A DNA stretch of 64,000 nt, taken from positions 124,001 to 188,000 of the forward strand of contig NZ_VCIG01000038.1 of NCBI RefSeq assembly GCF_006345815.1, given 5' to 3'. A model generated the notes under the pieces. The model had not been told where the DNA came from. It was given only the letters and a program-made list of their open reading frames with translations, and did no database searches. Shown here one piece after another: positions 27,392 through 36,699 of the stretch (position 1 is its first letter; each line of letters starts with the position of its first letter). The position numbers and the translations under genes are program-made. The DNA comes from Ochrobactrum sp. CGA5. GTDB taxonomy: Bacteria; Pseudomonadota; Alphaproteobacteria; Rhizobiales; Rhizobiaceae.

Positions 27392-27406
27392 TTAATTCGC
27401 AATTAA
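27392..27406. promoter_or_regulatory. Candidate CtrA box (TTAA-N7-TTAA)
   Basis: TTAA-TTCGCAA-TTAA matches the CtrA consensus exactly. It is in the non-coding 257 bases between moaE and the YbaY/META gene, about 205 bases upstream of the latter. AT-rich surroundings raise the chance of a random match. Confidence 0.38.
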
Positions 27407-27447
27407 AATGAGAAGTGCGATCAATAGAATAGCCAGTAATCGAAAGA

Positions 27448-27915
27448 TTATGGCTGTTCCCAGCGCTCGCGCAACCTTTCGTCTTCCTCTTTGGATGCCA
27501 CCCAGCCGCCGACCGAGCCATCTGCAAGATGCTCCCTTTTCCAGAATGGAGCATCAGTTTTCATGTAATCCATCAGGAAAGAGGCGGCTTCGAAAGCCGC
27601 ATGTCGATGTGATGACGCTGCTGCGACCAGAACGATGTTTTCGCCCGGTTTGATAAGCCCATAACGGTGAATGATCGTAAGGGCTGTTATCGGCCAGCGC
27701 TCGATGGCCTGTCGGGCGATGCGGGTGATTTCCGCTTCGGCCATGCCCGGATAATGCTCCAGTTCCAGAGCAGAAAGCGTGCCGCTTTCATTGCGACAGA
27801 GGCCGGTAAAGGTGACGATGGCGCCGATATCCGCGCGTCCATGCGCAAGCTTGCGCAATTCTGCAGCCGTATCGAAGTCATCGCTTCTTATTCCGACGAA
27901 AACTGGGCATGTCAT
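27448..27915 (-). CDS. moaE: Molybdopterin synthase catalytic subunit
   Basis: A 155-residue MoaE, the large subunit that converts precursor Z (cPMP) to molybdopterin using sulfur carried by MoaD. Characteristic segments: GAIVTFTGLCRN, LELEHYPGMAE, HRYGLIKPGENIVLVAAASSHRHAAF and the catalytic lysine region YMKTDAPFWKRE. Length is normal. It follows moaD after 115 bases that contain a repeat-like element, on the uvrC-pgsA-moaD-moaE strand. Confidence 0.96.
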   Translation of the reverse strand: MTCPVFVGIRSDDFDTAAELRKLAHGRADIGAIVTFTGLCRNESGTLSALELEHYPGMAEAEITRIARQAIERWPITALTIIHRYGLIKPGENIVLVAAASSHRHAAFEAASFLMDYMKTDAPFWKREHLADGSVGGWVASKEEDERLRERWEQP

Positions 27916-27969
27916 TTGGGCATTTCCAGTGTTGCTTGAATCATAAAAGATGCCCTATGTTTTGTCTGT

Positions 27970-28018
27970 ACGCATTATCCTATGGAAAACCGCTCCATAC
28001 TTTTTCTGGAAATGCTCT
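27970..28018. repeat. REP-like dispersed palindromic element between moaD and moaE
   Basis: The sequence GCATTATCC...GGAAAACCGC...GGAAATGCTCT has roughly palindromic ends and the layout of the short interspersed elements common in Brucella and other Hyphomicrobiales. Fifteen bases, TTCTGGAAATGCTCT (28004-28018), recur exactly at 62207-62221. It separates two genes of one pathway. Confidence 0.45.
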
Positions 28019-28030
28019 GATCCGCCCATT

Positions 28031-28288
28031 TCATCCTCCCGTCATAGGTGGAAAGAGCGCAACTTCATCGCCATCATTCACGAGCTCAATATGCTCGGCA
28101 TGTTCTTGATTGATCGCAGCGCGAATGACGAGCTCGTGCTCGAAGGCCGCTTCATATTCCTCGCCGCGCGATTTCAGGTGGCTGATCAGATCACCCACAG
28201 TAGTTTTGGGTGAGGGGAGTTCGATCATCTCTTCACCCTTACCGATTTTCTCACGCACCCATGCGAAATAGACGAGCTTTACCGTCAC
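28031..28288 (-). CDS. moaD: Molybdopterin synthase sulfur-carrier subunit
   Basis: An 85-residue ubiquitin-like protein ending in the diagnostic Gly-Gly (ALFPPMTGG), which is adenylated and thiocarboxylated to carry sulfur to MoaE. The N-terminus (KLVYFAWVREKIGKGEEMIELP) and the central VGDLISHLKSRGEEYEAAF fit the family. Four bases separate it from the pgsA stop, so it is cotranscribed with uvrC and pgsA. Confidence 0.95.
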   Translation of the reverse strand: MTVKLVYFAWVREKIGKGEEMIELPSPKTTVGDLISHLKSRGEEYEAAFEHELVIRAAINQEHAEHIELVNDGDEVALFPPMTGG

Positions 28289-28292
28289 TTGA

Positions 28293-28877
28293 TCAATCCA
28301 TTACGTGTTTCAGGCCCGCCTTGAAGTAATCCCAGCCCGTATAAAGCGTAAGAAGTGCCGAGACCCAAAGCAGGGTAATGCCAATTTCCGTTACATAGGG
28401 CATAACTTTGTCACCGGCAGGGCCTGCAAGCAGAAATGCCAGTGCGATCATCTGCGCGGTGGTCTTCCATTTGGCAAGACGGGAAACGGGAACGCTGACC
28501 TTCAGTTCGGCAAGATATTCGCGCAGGCCCGAAACCAGGATTTCACGGCAAAGGATGATGATTGCAGCCCAAAGCGTCCACCCGGCAATGGTGCCGTCAG
28601 CAGCCAGGAGCAGCAGAATGGCGGATACGAGAAGCTTGTCAGCAATCGGGTCAAGCATGCGACCGATGGTCGATGTCTGCTTCCAGATACGGGCGAGATA
28701 GCCATCGAAGAAGTCCGTGATGCTCGCCACGGCAAACAAACCCAGAGCGGTCCATCGGGCGAAGTCACTCGATTCCAGTTTACCCTCGACAAAGAAGCAC
28801 AATACCACAAGGGGGACGGCGATTATCCGACCGTAAGTGAGGATATTGGGCAAGGAGAGGGTATGTTTGTTCTGCAT
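28293..28877 (-). CDS. pgsA: CDP-diacylglycerol--glycerol-3-phosphate 3-phosphatidyltransferase
   Basis: A 194-residue inner-membrane CDP-alcohol phosphatidyltransferase that makes phosphatidylglycerol phosphate. The family motif DG-x2-AR-x8-G-x3-D-x3-D is intact (DFFDGYLARIWKQTSTIGRM, then LDPIADKLL). About five hydrophobic helices surround it. It lies between uvrC and moaD in the usual rhizobial order, with a 217-base gap after uvrC. Confidence 0.95.
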   Translation of the reverse strand: MQNKHTLSLPNILTYGRIIAVPLVVLCFFVEGKLESSDFARWTALGLFAVASITDFFDGYLARIWKQTSTIGRMLDPIADKLLVSAILLLLAADGTIAGWTLWAAIIILCREILVSGLREYLAELKVSVPVSRLAKWKTTAQMIALAFLLAGPAGDKVMPYVTEIGITLLWVSALLTLYTGWDYFKAGLKHVMD

Positions 28878-29094
28878 TGTTCCGCCGCGTCGCTGTCAGA
28901 GCCATCCCTGTTGCAAGGAAAATGCCAGGCCCGCCCTAACTATTTGTTTTTACGTGTCTCCGCCAAAACGACTTCACAGTTCGTCGGAGACGCATCCGTG
29001 CACATCAACAGGGATGACCGATAAAATCAACACCTGCGCATATATTCTACCGGGACGTAATGACGCTTGCGCCTAAATTCAGGACAAAATTACG

Positions 29095-31170
29095 TCATCT
29101 GTCACGAAAATGGTCGTGAATCGTCTTGGCCATGGCCTCCGAAATGCCTTCAATTTGCATCAAATCGGCGACAGCAGCCCGGGAGACCGCTTTGGCGGTC
29201 CCGAAATGGTGCAGAAGCGCACGCTTTCGCGATGGACCGATTCCCGCGATCTCATCGAGCGGATTCTTGACCATCTCCTTCTTGCGCCGAGCGCGGTGTG
29301 TGCCGATGGCGAAGCGGTGCGCTTCGTCGCGCAGGCGCTGGATGAAATAGAGCACGGGGTCGCGTGGCGGCAACGTGAATGGGTTCTTGCCTTCCACGAA
29401 GAAGCGCTCGCGTCCCGCTTCACGGTCAACGCCTTTGGCGATACCGATTGCATTGACAAGATGGCTGATCCCCAACTCGCCGAGAATTTGTCTGACCGCG
29501 CCGACCTGACCTTGTCCGCCATCGATCAGAATGACATCCGGCCATGCAGGAAAGGTGTCGGTTGTTTCTGCGTCGACAGGTTCTTCTGGTGTTCCATGTT
29601 CCTTTACCAGCCGTGAGAAACGCCGCTCTATCACCTCGCGCATCATGCCAAAATCGTCACCCGGCGTAATATCGATCGAGCGGATATTGAACTTGCGATA
29701 TTGATTTTTGACGAAGCCCTCCGGCCCGGCGACGATCATGCCGCCGACAGCATTCGTACCCATGATATGCGAGTTATCGTAGACCTCAATCCGGCGCGGT
29801 GGCTGGGACAGGCCAAAGGTTTCGGCCATTCCTTGCAACAGTCGCGCTTGCGACGAGGTTTCGGCAAGCCGCCGTCCAAGCGCTTCCCGCGCATTGGTGA
29901 GCGCGTGATCGACAAGGTCCTTCTTCTCTCCGCGTTGGGGCACATTGACCTGTACCTTGTGCCCTGCGCGTGTCGAGAGTGCTTCGGCGATAAGCGATTG
30001 TTCCTCAACAGCCTCGGACAATAGAACGAGACGCGGACATGGCTTGTCGTCGTAGAACTGGGACAGAAATGCCCCCAGAACTTCCGCCGGGCCAAGCGAG
30101 CTGTCGGCTTTGGGGAAATAGGCGCGATTGCCCCAGTTCTGACCCGTGCGGAAGAAGAAGACCTGAATGCAGGTCATGCCGCCTTCCTGATGAATGGCGA
30201 ACACGTCGGCTTCTTCCACTGTCTGCGGATTGATGCCCTGATGGGATTGCACGTGAGAAAGCGCAGCCAGACGATCCCGGTAAACAGCGGCGTGCTCGAA
30301 ATCGAGGTCAGCCGATGCGGCCTGCATCGCCGTTGCAAGATGGTCTTTCACCGACTGGCTCTTGCCGGAAAGAAACGCCTTGGCCTCGTTAACAAGTTCG
30401 GCATAGTCCTCGTCGCTGATTTCATGAGTACAAGGGCCCGAACAACGCTTGATCTGAAAGAGAAGACACGGGCGCGTACGGGTTTCAAAAACTGAATCCG
30501 TGCAGGTCCGAAGCAAGAAGGCGCGTTGAAGCGCGTTGATCGTGCGACCGACAGCACCGGCAGAGGCGAAGGGACCGAAATAGTCTCCCTTGCGGGACCG
30601 TGCGCCACGGTGCTTGAAGATGCCGGGTGCTCGATGGTCACCGGTCAGGAGAATATAGGGAAACGATTTGTCATCACGCATCAGCACGTTGAAACGTGGA
30701 CGCAATCTCTTGATGAGATTGGCTTCGAGCAACAAGGCTTCGGTTTCCGTCCGGGTGACGACAAATTCCATTGTCACCGTTTCGCGGATCATCCGGGTGA
30801 TGCGGTTCGAATGGCCGATACCGCGCGCGTAGTTTGAGACGCGTTTCTTGAGATTGCGTGCCTTGCCCACATAGAGCACATCGCCATCGCTGTTGAACAT
30901 GCGATAGACACCCGGATTGTTCGGCAGGCGCTTCACGAAAGCGTTGATTATGTCCTGACCGCTTAGGCCGGCAATGTCCGGTAGGCCATCCGAGGAATCC
31001 CATTGAATGGAACCGGCAGCGGACAGCGAGGCCGGAACGTCGACTATATCGTCGATCTCGTCATCATCTTCGGTTTCCGCGTCACCAATGATAATACCGG
31101 CCACATCCTGCTCTTCATCGGAGGGCAGGTCCGCGACGGCATTCTCATTGTTCTTGCGGTTTCCAGTCAT
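29095..31170 (-). CDS. uvrC: UvrABC system protein C
   Basis: A 691-residue nucleotide-excision repair nuclease subunit that cuts on both sides of a lesion. After an acidic N-terminal extension of about 75 residues comes the GIY-YIG domain ([20 protein letters not shown]), a UVR motif around [14 protein letters not shown], the RNase H-like C-terminal nuclease domain ([34 protein letters not shown]), and C-terminal helix-hairpin-helix repeats ([22 protein letters not shown]). Its ATG overlaps the stop of the upstream SDR gene (ATGA). Longer than E. coli UvrC because of the extension. Confidence 0.96.
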   Translation of the reverse strand: MTGNRKNNENAVADLPSDEEQDVAGIIIGDAETEDDDEIDDIVDVPASLSAAGSIQWDSSDGLPDIAGLSGQDIINAFVKRLPNNPGVYRMFNSDGDVLYVGKARNLKKRVSNYARGIGHSNRITRMIRETVTMEFVVTRTETEALLLEANLIKRLRPRFNVLMRDDKSFPYILLTGDHRAPGIFKHRGARSRKGDYFGPFASAGAVGRTINALQRAFLLRTCTDSVFETRTRPCLLFQIKRCSGPCTHEISDEDYAELVNEAKAFLSGKSQSVKDHLATAMQAASADLDFEHAAVYRDRLAALSHVQSHQGINPQTVEEADVFAIHQEGGMTCIQVFFFRTGQNWGNRAYFPKADSSLGPAEVLGAFLSQFYDDKPCPRLVLLSEAVEEQSLIAEALSTRAGHKVQVNVPQRGEKKDLVDHALTNAREALGRRLAETSSQARLLQGMAETFGLSQPPRRIEVYDNSHIMGTNAVGGMIVAGPEGFVKNQYRKFNIRSIDITPGDDFGMMREVIERRFSRLVKEHGTPEEPVDAETTDTFPAWPDVILIDGGQGQVGAVRQILGELGISHLVNAIGIAKGVDREAGRERFFVEGKNPFTLPPRDPVLYFIQRLRDEAHRFAIGTHRARRKKEMVKNPLDEIAGIGPSRKRALLHHFGTAKAVSRAAVADLMQIEGISEAMAKTIHDHFRDR

Positions 31171-31952
31171 TCCGTAATTCCTGCAATATCAGGGGTTTCC
31201 CAGGCTAGGTGCTGCCCGCCATCGAGCGCGATCATCTGGCCGGTGACGGAACGGCTTTCCCAGAAATAACGAATAGTACGCCCAAATTCCGACAATTCCG
31301 GTGCACGCCGCAAAAGAAGTTTCTCAACTTGCCGCTCGAAATCACCCTGCTTCTGCCGTTCGCTCGGCAATGTCGGGCCGGGGGCGATTGCGTTGACCCG
31401 GACTTGCGGTGCAAGCGCCTGCGCCATGGTTCGGGTCGCATTCCACAGGGCGGTCTTTGAAAGCGTATAGGAAAAGAAGTTCGGGTTGAGCTTCCAGACA
31501 CGCTGGTCGATGACATTGACGACAAGTGCATCCGCGCCGCCGGGCAGGGCTTTTGCCATTTCTTCAGCAAGCAGGATTGGCGCCTTGAGGTGGATTGCAA
31601 AATGTTTGTCCCACAGCGTCATGTCCAGTTGGCCAATGCTGTCGTCTTCAAACAGCGATGCATTGTTGACCAGAAGCCGGATCGGCCCGATCTGCCGCGA
31701 CGCATCTTCCACAAGATTGCGTACATCTGATTCGGATGAAAGGTCTCCACGCACGAGGCAGGCTTTCCCGCCTTGTTCGTTTATGAAAGTGGCAAGCGCC
31801 GCTGCTTCATCATTGGAATGATTGTAGTGTATTGCGACTGGAAAGCCGTGGGCGGCAAGGTCCTCGACAATTGCCTTGCCAATACGCCGTGCGCCGCCGG
31901 TGACCAATACCGGACATTCAGCAAACAGGCGGGGCTCGTGATCGTTCAACAC
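31167..31952 (-). CDS. SDR family oxidoreductase (FolM-like)
   Basis: A 261-residue classical short-chain dehydrogenase with the NADP-binding TGGARRIG, the NNAS motif, and the catalytic YTLSK. The RxIG variant of the glycine-rich motif and the ending [17 protein letters not shown] resemble pteridine reductase/FolM enzymes, so a dihydropteridine reductase role is possible but unproven. It is translationally coupled to uvrC by a 4-base overlap, an arrangement conserved in rhizobia as far as I recall. Confidence 0.88.
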   Translation of the reverse strand: MLNDHEPRLFAECPVLVTGGARRIGKAIVEDLAAHGFPVAIHYNHSNDEAAALATFINEQGGKACLVRGDLSSESDVRNLVEDASRQIGPIRLLVNNASLFEDDSIGQLDMTLWDKHFAIHLKAPILLAEEMAKALPGGADALVVNVIDQRVWKLNPNFFSYTLSKTALWNATRTMAQALAPQVRVNAIAPGPTLPSERQKQGDFERQVEKLLLRRAPELSEFGRTIRYFWESRSVTGQMIALDGGQHLAWETPDIAGITE

Positions 31953-32331
31953 GGTAAATACTTTCTTATTGAGATTCTTCGATCTTTTTCATGCCATTTT
32001 GGCCGGAAGATTTCAGCTAAAAACAAGACCCGCAATATTCATAACTGACAAATTGGTAGATATTTCAGCGACTTCGGCCCGTTCCGCCGGGCGTTGTGGT
32101 CGCTCCAATCGAAACTCCCCCCACTATATAGGACGGCGAATCCGGCGTTGCGATAATGCAACATCGCATTTTTGCCATGTTGTCGTCAGCTTCTCTCCAC
32201 AGAAGCGGGCATTTCGTGCCGCAATTACCGCCGATATGTCAGTCCTGTCAGCGCGGCATGGACGATTTACTCCCAACATCGTCCACCCGATAAGGGACCG
32301 CGCAAAAGGTAATTTGTGTAAGGAGAATGCT
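31953..32331. other. Intergenic region upstream of omp25
   Basis: This 379-base gap lies between the divergent SDR and omp25 genes. Two overlapping inverted repeats occur at 32147-32168 (GTTGC-gataat-GCAAC and TGCGAT-n8-ATCGCA), about 165 bases before the omp25 start. The omp25 ribosome site AAGGAGA ends at about 32325. No coding sequence was supported. Confidence 0.5.
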
Positions 32332-32973
32332 ATGCGCACTCTTAAGTCTCTCGTAATCGCCTCGGCTGCGCTGCTGCCGTTCTCTGCGACTGCTTTCGCT
32401 GCTGATGCTATCCAGGAACAGCCTCCTGTTCCGGCTCCGGTTGAAATGGCTCCGCAGTACAGCTGGGCTGGTGGCTACACCGGTCTGTACCTCGGCTACG
32501 GCTGGAACAAGGCCAAGACCGACGCCGTTGGCACCATCAAGCCTAACGACTGGAAGACTGGCGCCTACGCTGGTTGGAACTTCCAGCAGGACCAGTTTGT
32601 ATATGGTCTTGAAGGTGACGCCGGCTATTCTTGGGCCAACAAATCCAAGGACGGTGTAGAAGTCAAGCAGGGCTTTGAAGGCTCGCTGCGTGGCCGTCTT
32701 GGCTATGACCTGAACCCGGTTATGCCGTACATCACGGCCGGTGTTGCCGGTTCGCAGATCAAGGTCAGCAACGGCGTTGACGACGAAAGCAAGTTCCGCG
32801 TTGGCTGGACTGCTGGTGCAGGTCTGGAAGCCAAGCTCACGGACAATATCCTGGGTCGCGTTGAATACCGTTACACTCAGTACGGCAACAAGACCTATGA
32901 TCTGGATGGCGGTTCGGTTCGCAACAAGCTCGACACGCAGGACATCCGCGTTGGCGTTGGCTACAAGTTCTAA
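32332..32973 (+). CDS. omp25: Outer-membrane protein Omp25 family
   Basis: A 213-residue precursor with a standard signal peptide (to SATAFA-ADA), then an eight-strand beta-barrel of the Omp25/Omp31 family: [60 protein letters not shown] and the terminal [10 protein letters not shown] with the C-terminal Phe used by the BAM machinery. Omp25 is a major Brucella outer-membrane protein under BvrR/BvrS control. The ATG at 32332 follows AAGGAGA; the same frame is open further upstream without meaning. A strong terminator follows. Confidence 0.93.
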   Translation: MRTLKSLVIASAALLPFSATAFAADAIQEQPPVPAPVEMAPQYSWAGGYTGLYLGYGWNKAKTDAVGTIKPNDWKTGAYAGWNFQQDQFVYGLEGDAGYSWANKSKDGVEVKQGFEGSLRGRLGYDLNPVMPYITAGVAGSQIKVSNGVDDESKFRVGWTAGAGLEAKLTDNILGRVEYRYTQYGNKTYDLDGGSVRNKLDTQDIRVGVGYKF

Positions 32974-32994
32974 TTATCTGATAATTGAACACGG

Positions 32995-33024
32995 AAAACC
33001 GGGCAGGCAACTGCCCGGTTTTTT
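32995..33024. terminator. Terminator between omp25 and ampR
   Basis: AAAACCGGGCAG-gcaa-CTGCCCGGTTTTTT: a 12-bp stem followed by six T; the leading A-run lets it serve the convergent ampR gene too. Confidence 0.92.
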
Positions 33025-33035
33025 GTTGCGTTTTT

Positions 33036-33911
33036 TCAGTTGTTCGCGACGTCTATCAGCCAGCCACGAAAAGCCGCCATCGCCTCGGTTTCCGTTCGCG
33101 ACTGCAGCCTTGTCAGCCAGTAGCCGCCCATCGTCACCGTCGCGTCGAACGGCTGGACGATCGTTTCCGAGAGCAATTGCCGGGAAAACATCAGGGGCGG
33201 GGCAAGTGCAATGCCTGCCCCCTGCATGGCTGCTTCCATCATCGCGAGGGACGAATCGAACATAATGCTTCGGGGCAGGGGCATGTCGCCCGTGACGCCG
33301 GCCGCCAGAAACCATTGCGACCATTCATCGGCACGATAGGAGCGCAATAAAGTATGCCGCGCGAGATCGGCCGGTGTTTGTAATTCGCGCGCCAGATCGG
33401 GAATACAAAGCGGTGACAAGGGTGCTTCAAGCAATTGTGTTGCGTCGATGCCGTGCCAGGCGCCGCTGCCGAAACGGATGGCGTAATCGAGGCCCTCTGC
33501 TGCGATGTCCACCCGGTTGTTGTTGGTCGAAAGCCGTAGATCGATGAACGGGTAGCGATTCTGGAAGTCGCGCAAACGTGGCAGAAGCCAGCCGACCGCC
33601 AAGGTCCCGACCGCACCCACACGCAGGATTTCTCGATAATGCCCCGCCTCAAAACGCTCAAGCGTTCCGGCAATCCGGTCAAATGCCTCCTTCAACGTGG
33701 GGAGCAGCGTTTCTCCTTCGCTGGTCAGCATAAGGCCGCGGGGCAAGCGCTCGAACAAAGTCGCATTCAGGCGGGTTTCGAGGCTCTTGACCTGATGGCT
33801 GACAGCCGCCTGTGTGACACAGAGTTCAATCGCGGCCTTCGTAAAACTCAAGTGACGTGCCGAAGCTTCGAAGGCGCGCAGGGAATTGAGCGGGAGATGC
33901 GGACGAACCAT
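33036..33911 (-). CDS. ampR: LysR-type regulator AmpR
   Basis: A 291-residue LysR-family protein with the N-terminal winged helix-turn-helix RAFEASARHLSFTKAAIELC and VTQAAVSHQVKSLE, and the segment FERLPRGLMLTSEG found in AmpR proteins, which sense cell-wall muropeptides. It is divergent from the class C beta-lactamase gene with 212 bases between starts, the canonical ampR-ampC arrangement, so beta-lactamase inducibility is predicted. The start at 33911 (MVRPHLPLNSL) matches AmpR; the frame runs to 34013. The effector domain covers residues about 90-290. Confidence 0.92.
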   Translation of the reverse strand: MVRPHLPLNSLRAFEASARHLSFTKAAIELCVTQAAVSHQVKSLETRLNATLFERLPRGLMLTSEGETLLPTLKEAFDRIAGTLERFEAGHYREILRVGAVGTLAVGWLLPRLRDFQNRYPFIDLRLSTNNNRVDIAAEGLDYAIRFGSGAWHGIDATQLLEAPLSPLCIPDLARELQTPADLARHTLLRSYRADEWSQWFLAAGVTGDMPLPRSIMFDSSLAMMEAAMQGAGIALAPPLMFSRQLLSETIVQPFDATVTMGGYWLTRLQSRTETEAMAAFRGWLIDVANN

Positions 33912-34123
33912 GTTGCCCCAAATTTTTCTAATGCCAAATGCTAGATAACGTCGTTTGTTCTCTCGGCGCAAGCATCGTATATCAGCAGGGTCTGAAAGGC
34001 TTATATCCTGCAAAAGCGATGAAAATGCTGCAAGCGGGCTTCAATATAATGGATCGCGCAATGCCGACTATATCTTGAATAAGATGCAGCGGAATGCATA
34101 GCCATGAGGTTTATTTATCTGTC

Positions 34124-35296
34124 ATGAGAAAATTTACGACACTTTTGATCGGTCTCCTCACCACCGCCACTATTATCTCGAACAGCGATGCGCTGGCTGC
34201 GAGCAAGTTGAACGACGACGATCTGCACCGTATTGTCGAAGAAGCCGTGCGCCCACTCATGGCCGAGCAGAAAATCCCTGGTATGGCCGTTGCCTTAACC
34301 ATTGACGGCAAGAGCCGCTTCTTCGGCTATGGCGTGGCATCGACGGAAAGCGGACAGAAAATCGACGAAAACACGATTTTCGAGATCGGTTCGGTCAGTA
34401 AGACATTTACCGCTATGCTCGGTGGTTATGGATTGGCGACCGGTGCATTTTCCTTGTCTGATCCTGCGACCAAATGGGCTCCCGAACTGGCCGGCAGCAG
34501 CTTCGACAAAATCACTATGCTCGATCTCGGGACATACACACCGGGAGGATTACCCTTGCAATTTCCCGATGCTGTGACCGACGACAGTTCGATGCTGGCA
34601 TATTTCAAAAAATGGAAGCCGGACTATCCGACAGGCACGCAGCGCCGCTATTCAAACCCCAGCATTGGCCTGTTTGGCTATCTGGCGGCGCGAAGCATGG
34701 ACAAGCCGTTCGATGTCCTGATTGAGCAGAAGCTTCTGCCCGCTTTCGGTCTGAAGAATACCTTTGTGAATGTGCCGGAAAGCCAGATGAAAAACTACGC
34801 TTACGGATATTCCAAAGCCAACAAGCCGATCCGGGTATCGCGGGGCGCACTGGATGCGCAGGCCTATGGCATCAAAACCACAGCGCTAGATCTTGCCCGC
34901 TTTGTCGAACTGAATATCGACAGCTCATCTTTGGAGCCTGATTTCCAGAAGGCTGTCTCCGCAACGCATACGGGTTACTATCATGTCGGTGCGAACAATC
35001 AGGGGCTTGGCTGGGAATTCTACAGCTATCCGACCACGCTTAAGACGCTTCTTGCAGGTAATTCGTCGGATATGGCGCTGAAATCGCACAAGATTGAGAC
35101 ATTCAGTCAGCCCTTGCAGCCATCCGGGGATGTCCTGATCAACAAGACAGGTTCGACCAACGGTTTTGGCGCCTATGTGGCCTTTATTCCCACGAAGAAG
35201 ACTGGAATTGTTCTGCTTGCCAATCGGAACTATCCGATCAGTGAACGCATAAAGACCGCCTATCGGATACTGCAGGCGCTCGACAACAAGCAATAA
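34124..35296 (+). CDS. ampC: Class C beta-lactamase, OCH type
   Basis: A 390-residue AmpC precursor: signal peptide of about 26 residues, then a serine beta-lactamase with S90-V-S-K93, Y176-S-N178 and K341-T-G, the three class C motifs. It hydrolyses penicillins and cephalosporins in the periplasm. Its length and style fit the chromosomal OCH enzymes of Ochrobactrum; exact variant was not determined. It is divergent from ampR. The ATG at 34124 is used because the signal peptide starts there; an upstream in-frame ATG at 34094 adds a non-typical leader. This gene separates the organism from classical Brucella. Confidence 0.95.
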   Translation: MRKFTTLLIGLLTTATIISNSDALAASKLNDDDLHRIVEEAVRPLMAEQKIPGMAVALTIDGKSRFFGYGVASTESGQKIDENTIFEIGSVSKTFTAMLGGYGLATGAFSLSDPATKWAPELAGSSFDKITMLDLGTYTPGGLPLQFPDAVTDDSSMLAYFKKWKPDYPTGTQRRYSNPSIGLFGYLAARSMDKPFDVLIEQKLLPAFGLKNTFVNVPESQMKNYAYGYSKANKPIRVSRGALDAQAYGIKTTALDLARFVELNIDSSSLEPDFQKAVSATHTGYYHVGANNQGLGWEFYSYPTTLKTLLAGNSSDMALKSHKIETFSQPLQPSGDVLINKTGSTNGFGAYVAFIPTKKTGIVLLANRNYPISERIKTAYRILQALDNKQ

Positions 35297-35310
35297 TACG
35301 TAAAATGAGA

Positions 35311-35327
35311 CCCCGGGAAATCCGGGG
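35311..35327. terminator. Short hairpin between ampC and the GST gene
   Basis: CCCCGG-gaaat-CCGGGG is a GC-rich 6-bp stem 14 bases after ampC, followed by CTTCATTTG; a modest terminator for convergent genes. Confidence 0.55.
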
Positions 35328-35347
35328 CTTCATTTGTTCCAGACTGA

Positions 35348-35947
35348 TCAGCCACGTGGTAGCAGTTCCGTCAGCTCCGGGTGTACTTCCTGAAAACGCT
35401 TCATCCAGCGCTTGAGTTTGGGGCGATTGCGCTCCCACTTGCCTTCAAAGCGCAGTGCCAGATAGCCAAGTGCGGCAGCAACGGCGATATGGCCGCCATG
35501 AAGCTTGCCTGCCAGGCGCGGCGGCGCTTCGTTCAGAAGATCGAGCGCACGTTCGGCTTTGCGCCATTGCAGGTCGAGCCACGGCTGATGGACCTTCTCT
35601 TCCGGGCGCATGCGACGTTCGTAGACATGCGCCAGAAGCACGTCGCAAAGTCCATCGGCGATGGCTTCATAACGCTCTGCATCTGTGCGCTTTTCGGCGT
35701 TGCGCGGGAACAGCTTGTTACCCGAAACCCGGTTCAGATACTGGATGATCGCACGACTGTCGAAAACCGATTTGCCGTCATCCGCCACAAGCGTCGGGAT
35801 TTTTCCGAGCGGATTGGCGTGGATCAGATTATCCGGTTCCGCCGAGGTATTGACCACGATGCTTTCAAACGGAACGCCAGCATAGTGAGCGGCCATACGG
35901 ACTTTCGCGCTATAGGGCGAAGCGGGCGAATAGAGAATCTGTGTCAT
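35348..35947 (-). CDS. Glutathione S-transferase family protein
   Basis: A 199-residue GST-fold protein: thioredoxin-like N-terminal domain with SPASPYSAKVRMAAHYAGVPFE and the glutathione-binding NPLGKIPTLVADDGKSVFDSRAI in outline, then an all-helical C-terminal domain (EKVHQPWLDLQWRKAERALD). The residues at the active-site Ser/Tyr position suggest a Ser-type enzyme, but activity is not assured. Tandem ATGs at 35950 and 35947; the second has the better spaced AGGAA. It is convergent with ampC and 28 bases from the RNase T2 gene on the same strand. Confidence 0.9.
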   Translation of the reverse strand: MTQILYSPASPYSAKVRMAAHYAGVPFESIVVNTSAEPDNLIHANPLGKIPTLVADDGKSVFDSRAIIQYLNRVSGNKLFPRNAEKRTDAERYEAIADGLCDVLLAHVYERRMRPEEKVHQPWLDLQWRKAERALDLLNEAPPRLAGKLHGGHIAVAAALGYLALRFEGKWERNRPKLKRWMKRFQEVHPELTELLPRG

Positions 35948-35975
35948 CATAAATTCCTGATTAGTGCCTGATACA

Positions 35976-36653
35976 TTATCGCGTGGCGGGCATCGTGACC
36001 GAGCGGCTTCGGCAGGCGTTGGCATCTACCTGACCGCATGCGCGGTATTGCAGATCCTTGGTCATGCAAATGCGAACTTCCTGAAGATAGTTCCGCTTGC
36101 AGCTGATCGAAATTCCGTCCGGCTTCATGCCTGGATTGGCTGCGATGAAGGCTTTTTCAACAAGGAGAGGATCAACACGCCGACTGTTCGCCAGATTGCG
36201 CAGGCTGGGCGGAATGCGAACCTGATCGTAAGCGTTGCGCAGTGTGGAAAAATACTCGTCCTGCGACAGGCCCGAACAACTGCCGTGCTTGCGCCATTGA
36301 TAAGCGACAAGACCGGCAGAAGGCATGATGTCGGACAGGAGAGAGATGATCGGACGAGGTACATAGCTGCCCCGGCTGCGGGCATTATCGAGCTGGCAGT
36401 TTGCTGGGTAACCCCATTCATTCTGAGGCCACAGGCCATGCACCACGAAGCCGAAGGGACGGTTGGTGCCACATTGCTGCTTATTGGCGCGGGGGCCTTC
36501 CGATGCACAATAGCTGGGCGACCAGGAGAGGGCGAGGACGTAAAAATCGAACTGGCCCGGAACATCGTCAGCCCGGCTGGGCGCAATTGTTAAAACACTC
36601 GCAACTGCCGCTGCGAGCAACGTAACCGCAGCCGCACCAAACTTCTGCAGCAT
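35976..36653 (-). CDS. Secreted ribonuclease T2 family protein
   Basis: A 225-residue exported RNase T2: signal peptide (GAAAVTLLAAAVASVLT...), then FYVLALSWSPSYC, CAS1 FVVHGLWPQ and CAS2 YQWRKHGSCSG with the catalytic histidines, and paired cysteines. It should cleave RNA in the periplasm, as RNase I does in E. coli. ATG at 36653 has GGAGGG upstream. Neighbouring GST and the small exported protein lie on the same strand; there is no obvious functional link. Confidence 0.94.
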   Translation of the reverse strand: MLQKFGAAAVTLLAAAVASVLTIAPSRADDVPGQFDFYVLALSWSPSYCASEGPRANKQQCGTNRPFGFVVHGLWPQNEWGYPANCQLDNARSRGSYVPRPIISLLSDIMPSAGLVAYQWRKHGSCSGLSQDEYFSTLRNAYDQVRIPPSLRNLANSRRVDPLLVEKAFIAANPGMKPDGISISCKRNYLQEVRICMTKDLQYRACGQVDANACRSRSVTMPATR

Positions 36654-36699
36654 GTGCCCTCCACTCAATCAACGGCTGACCGTATCAAGCCCTCAATTT

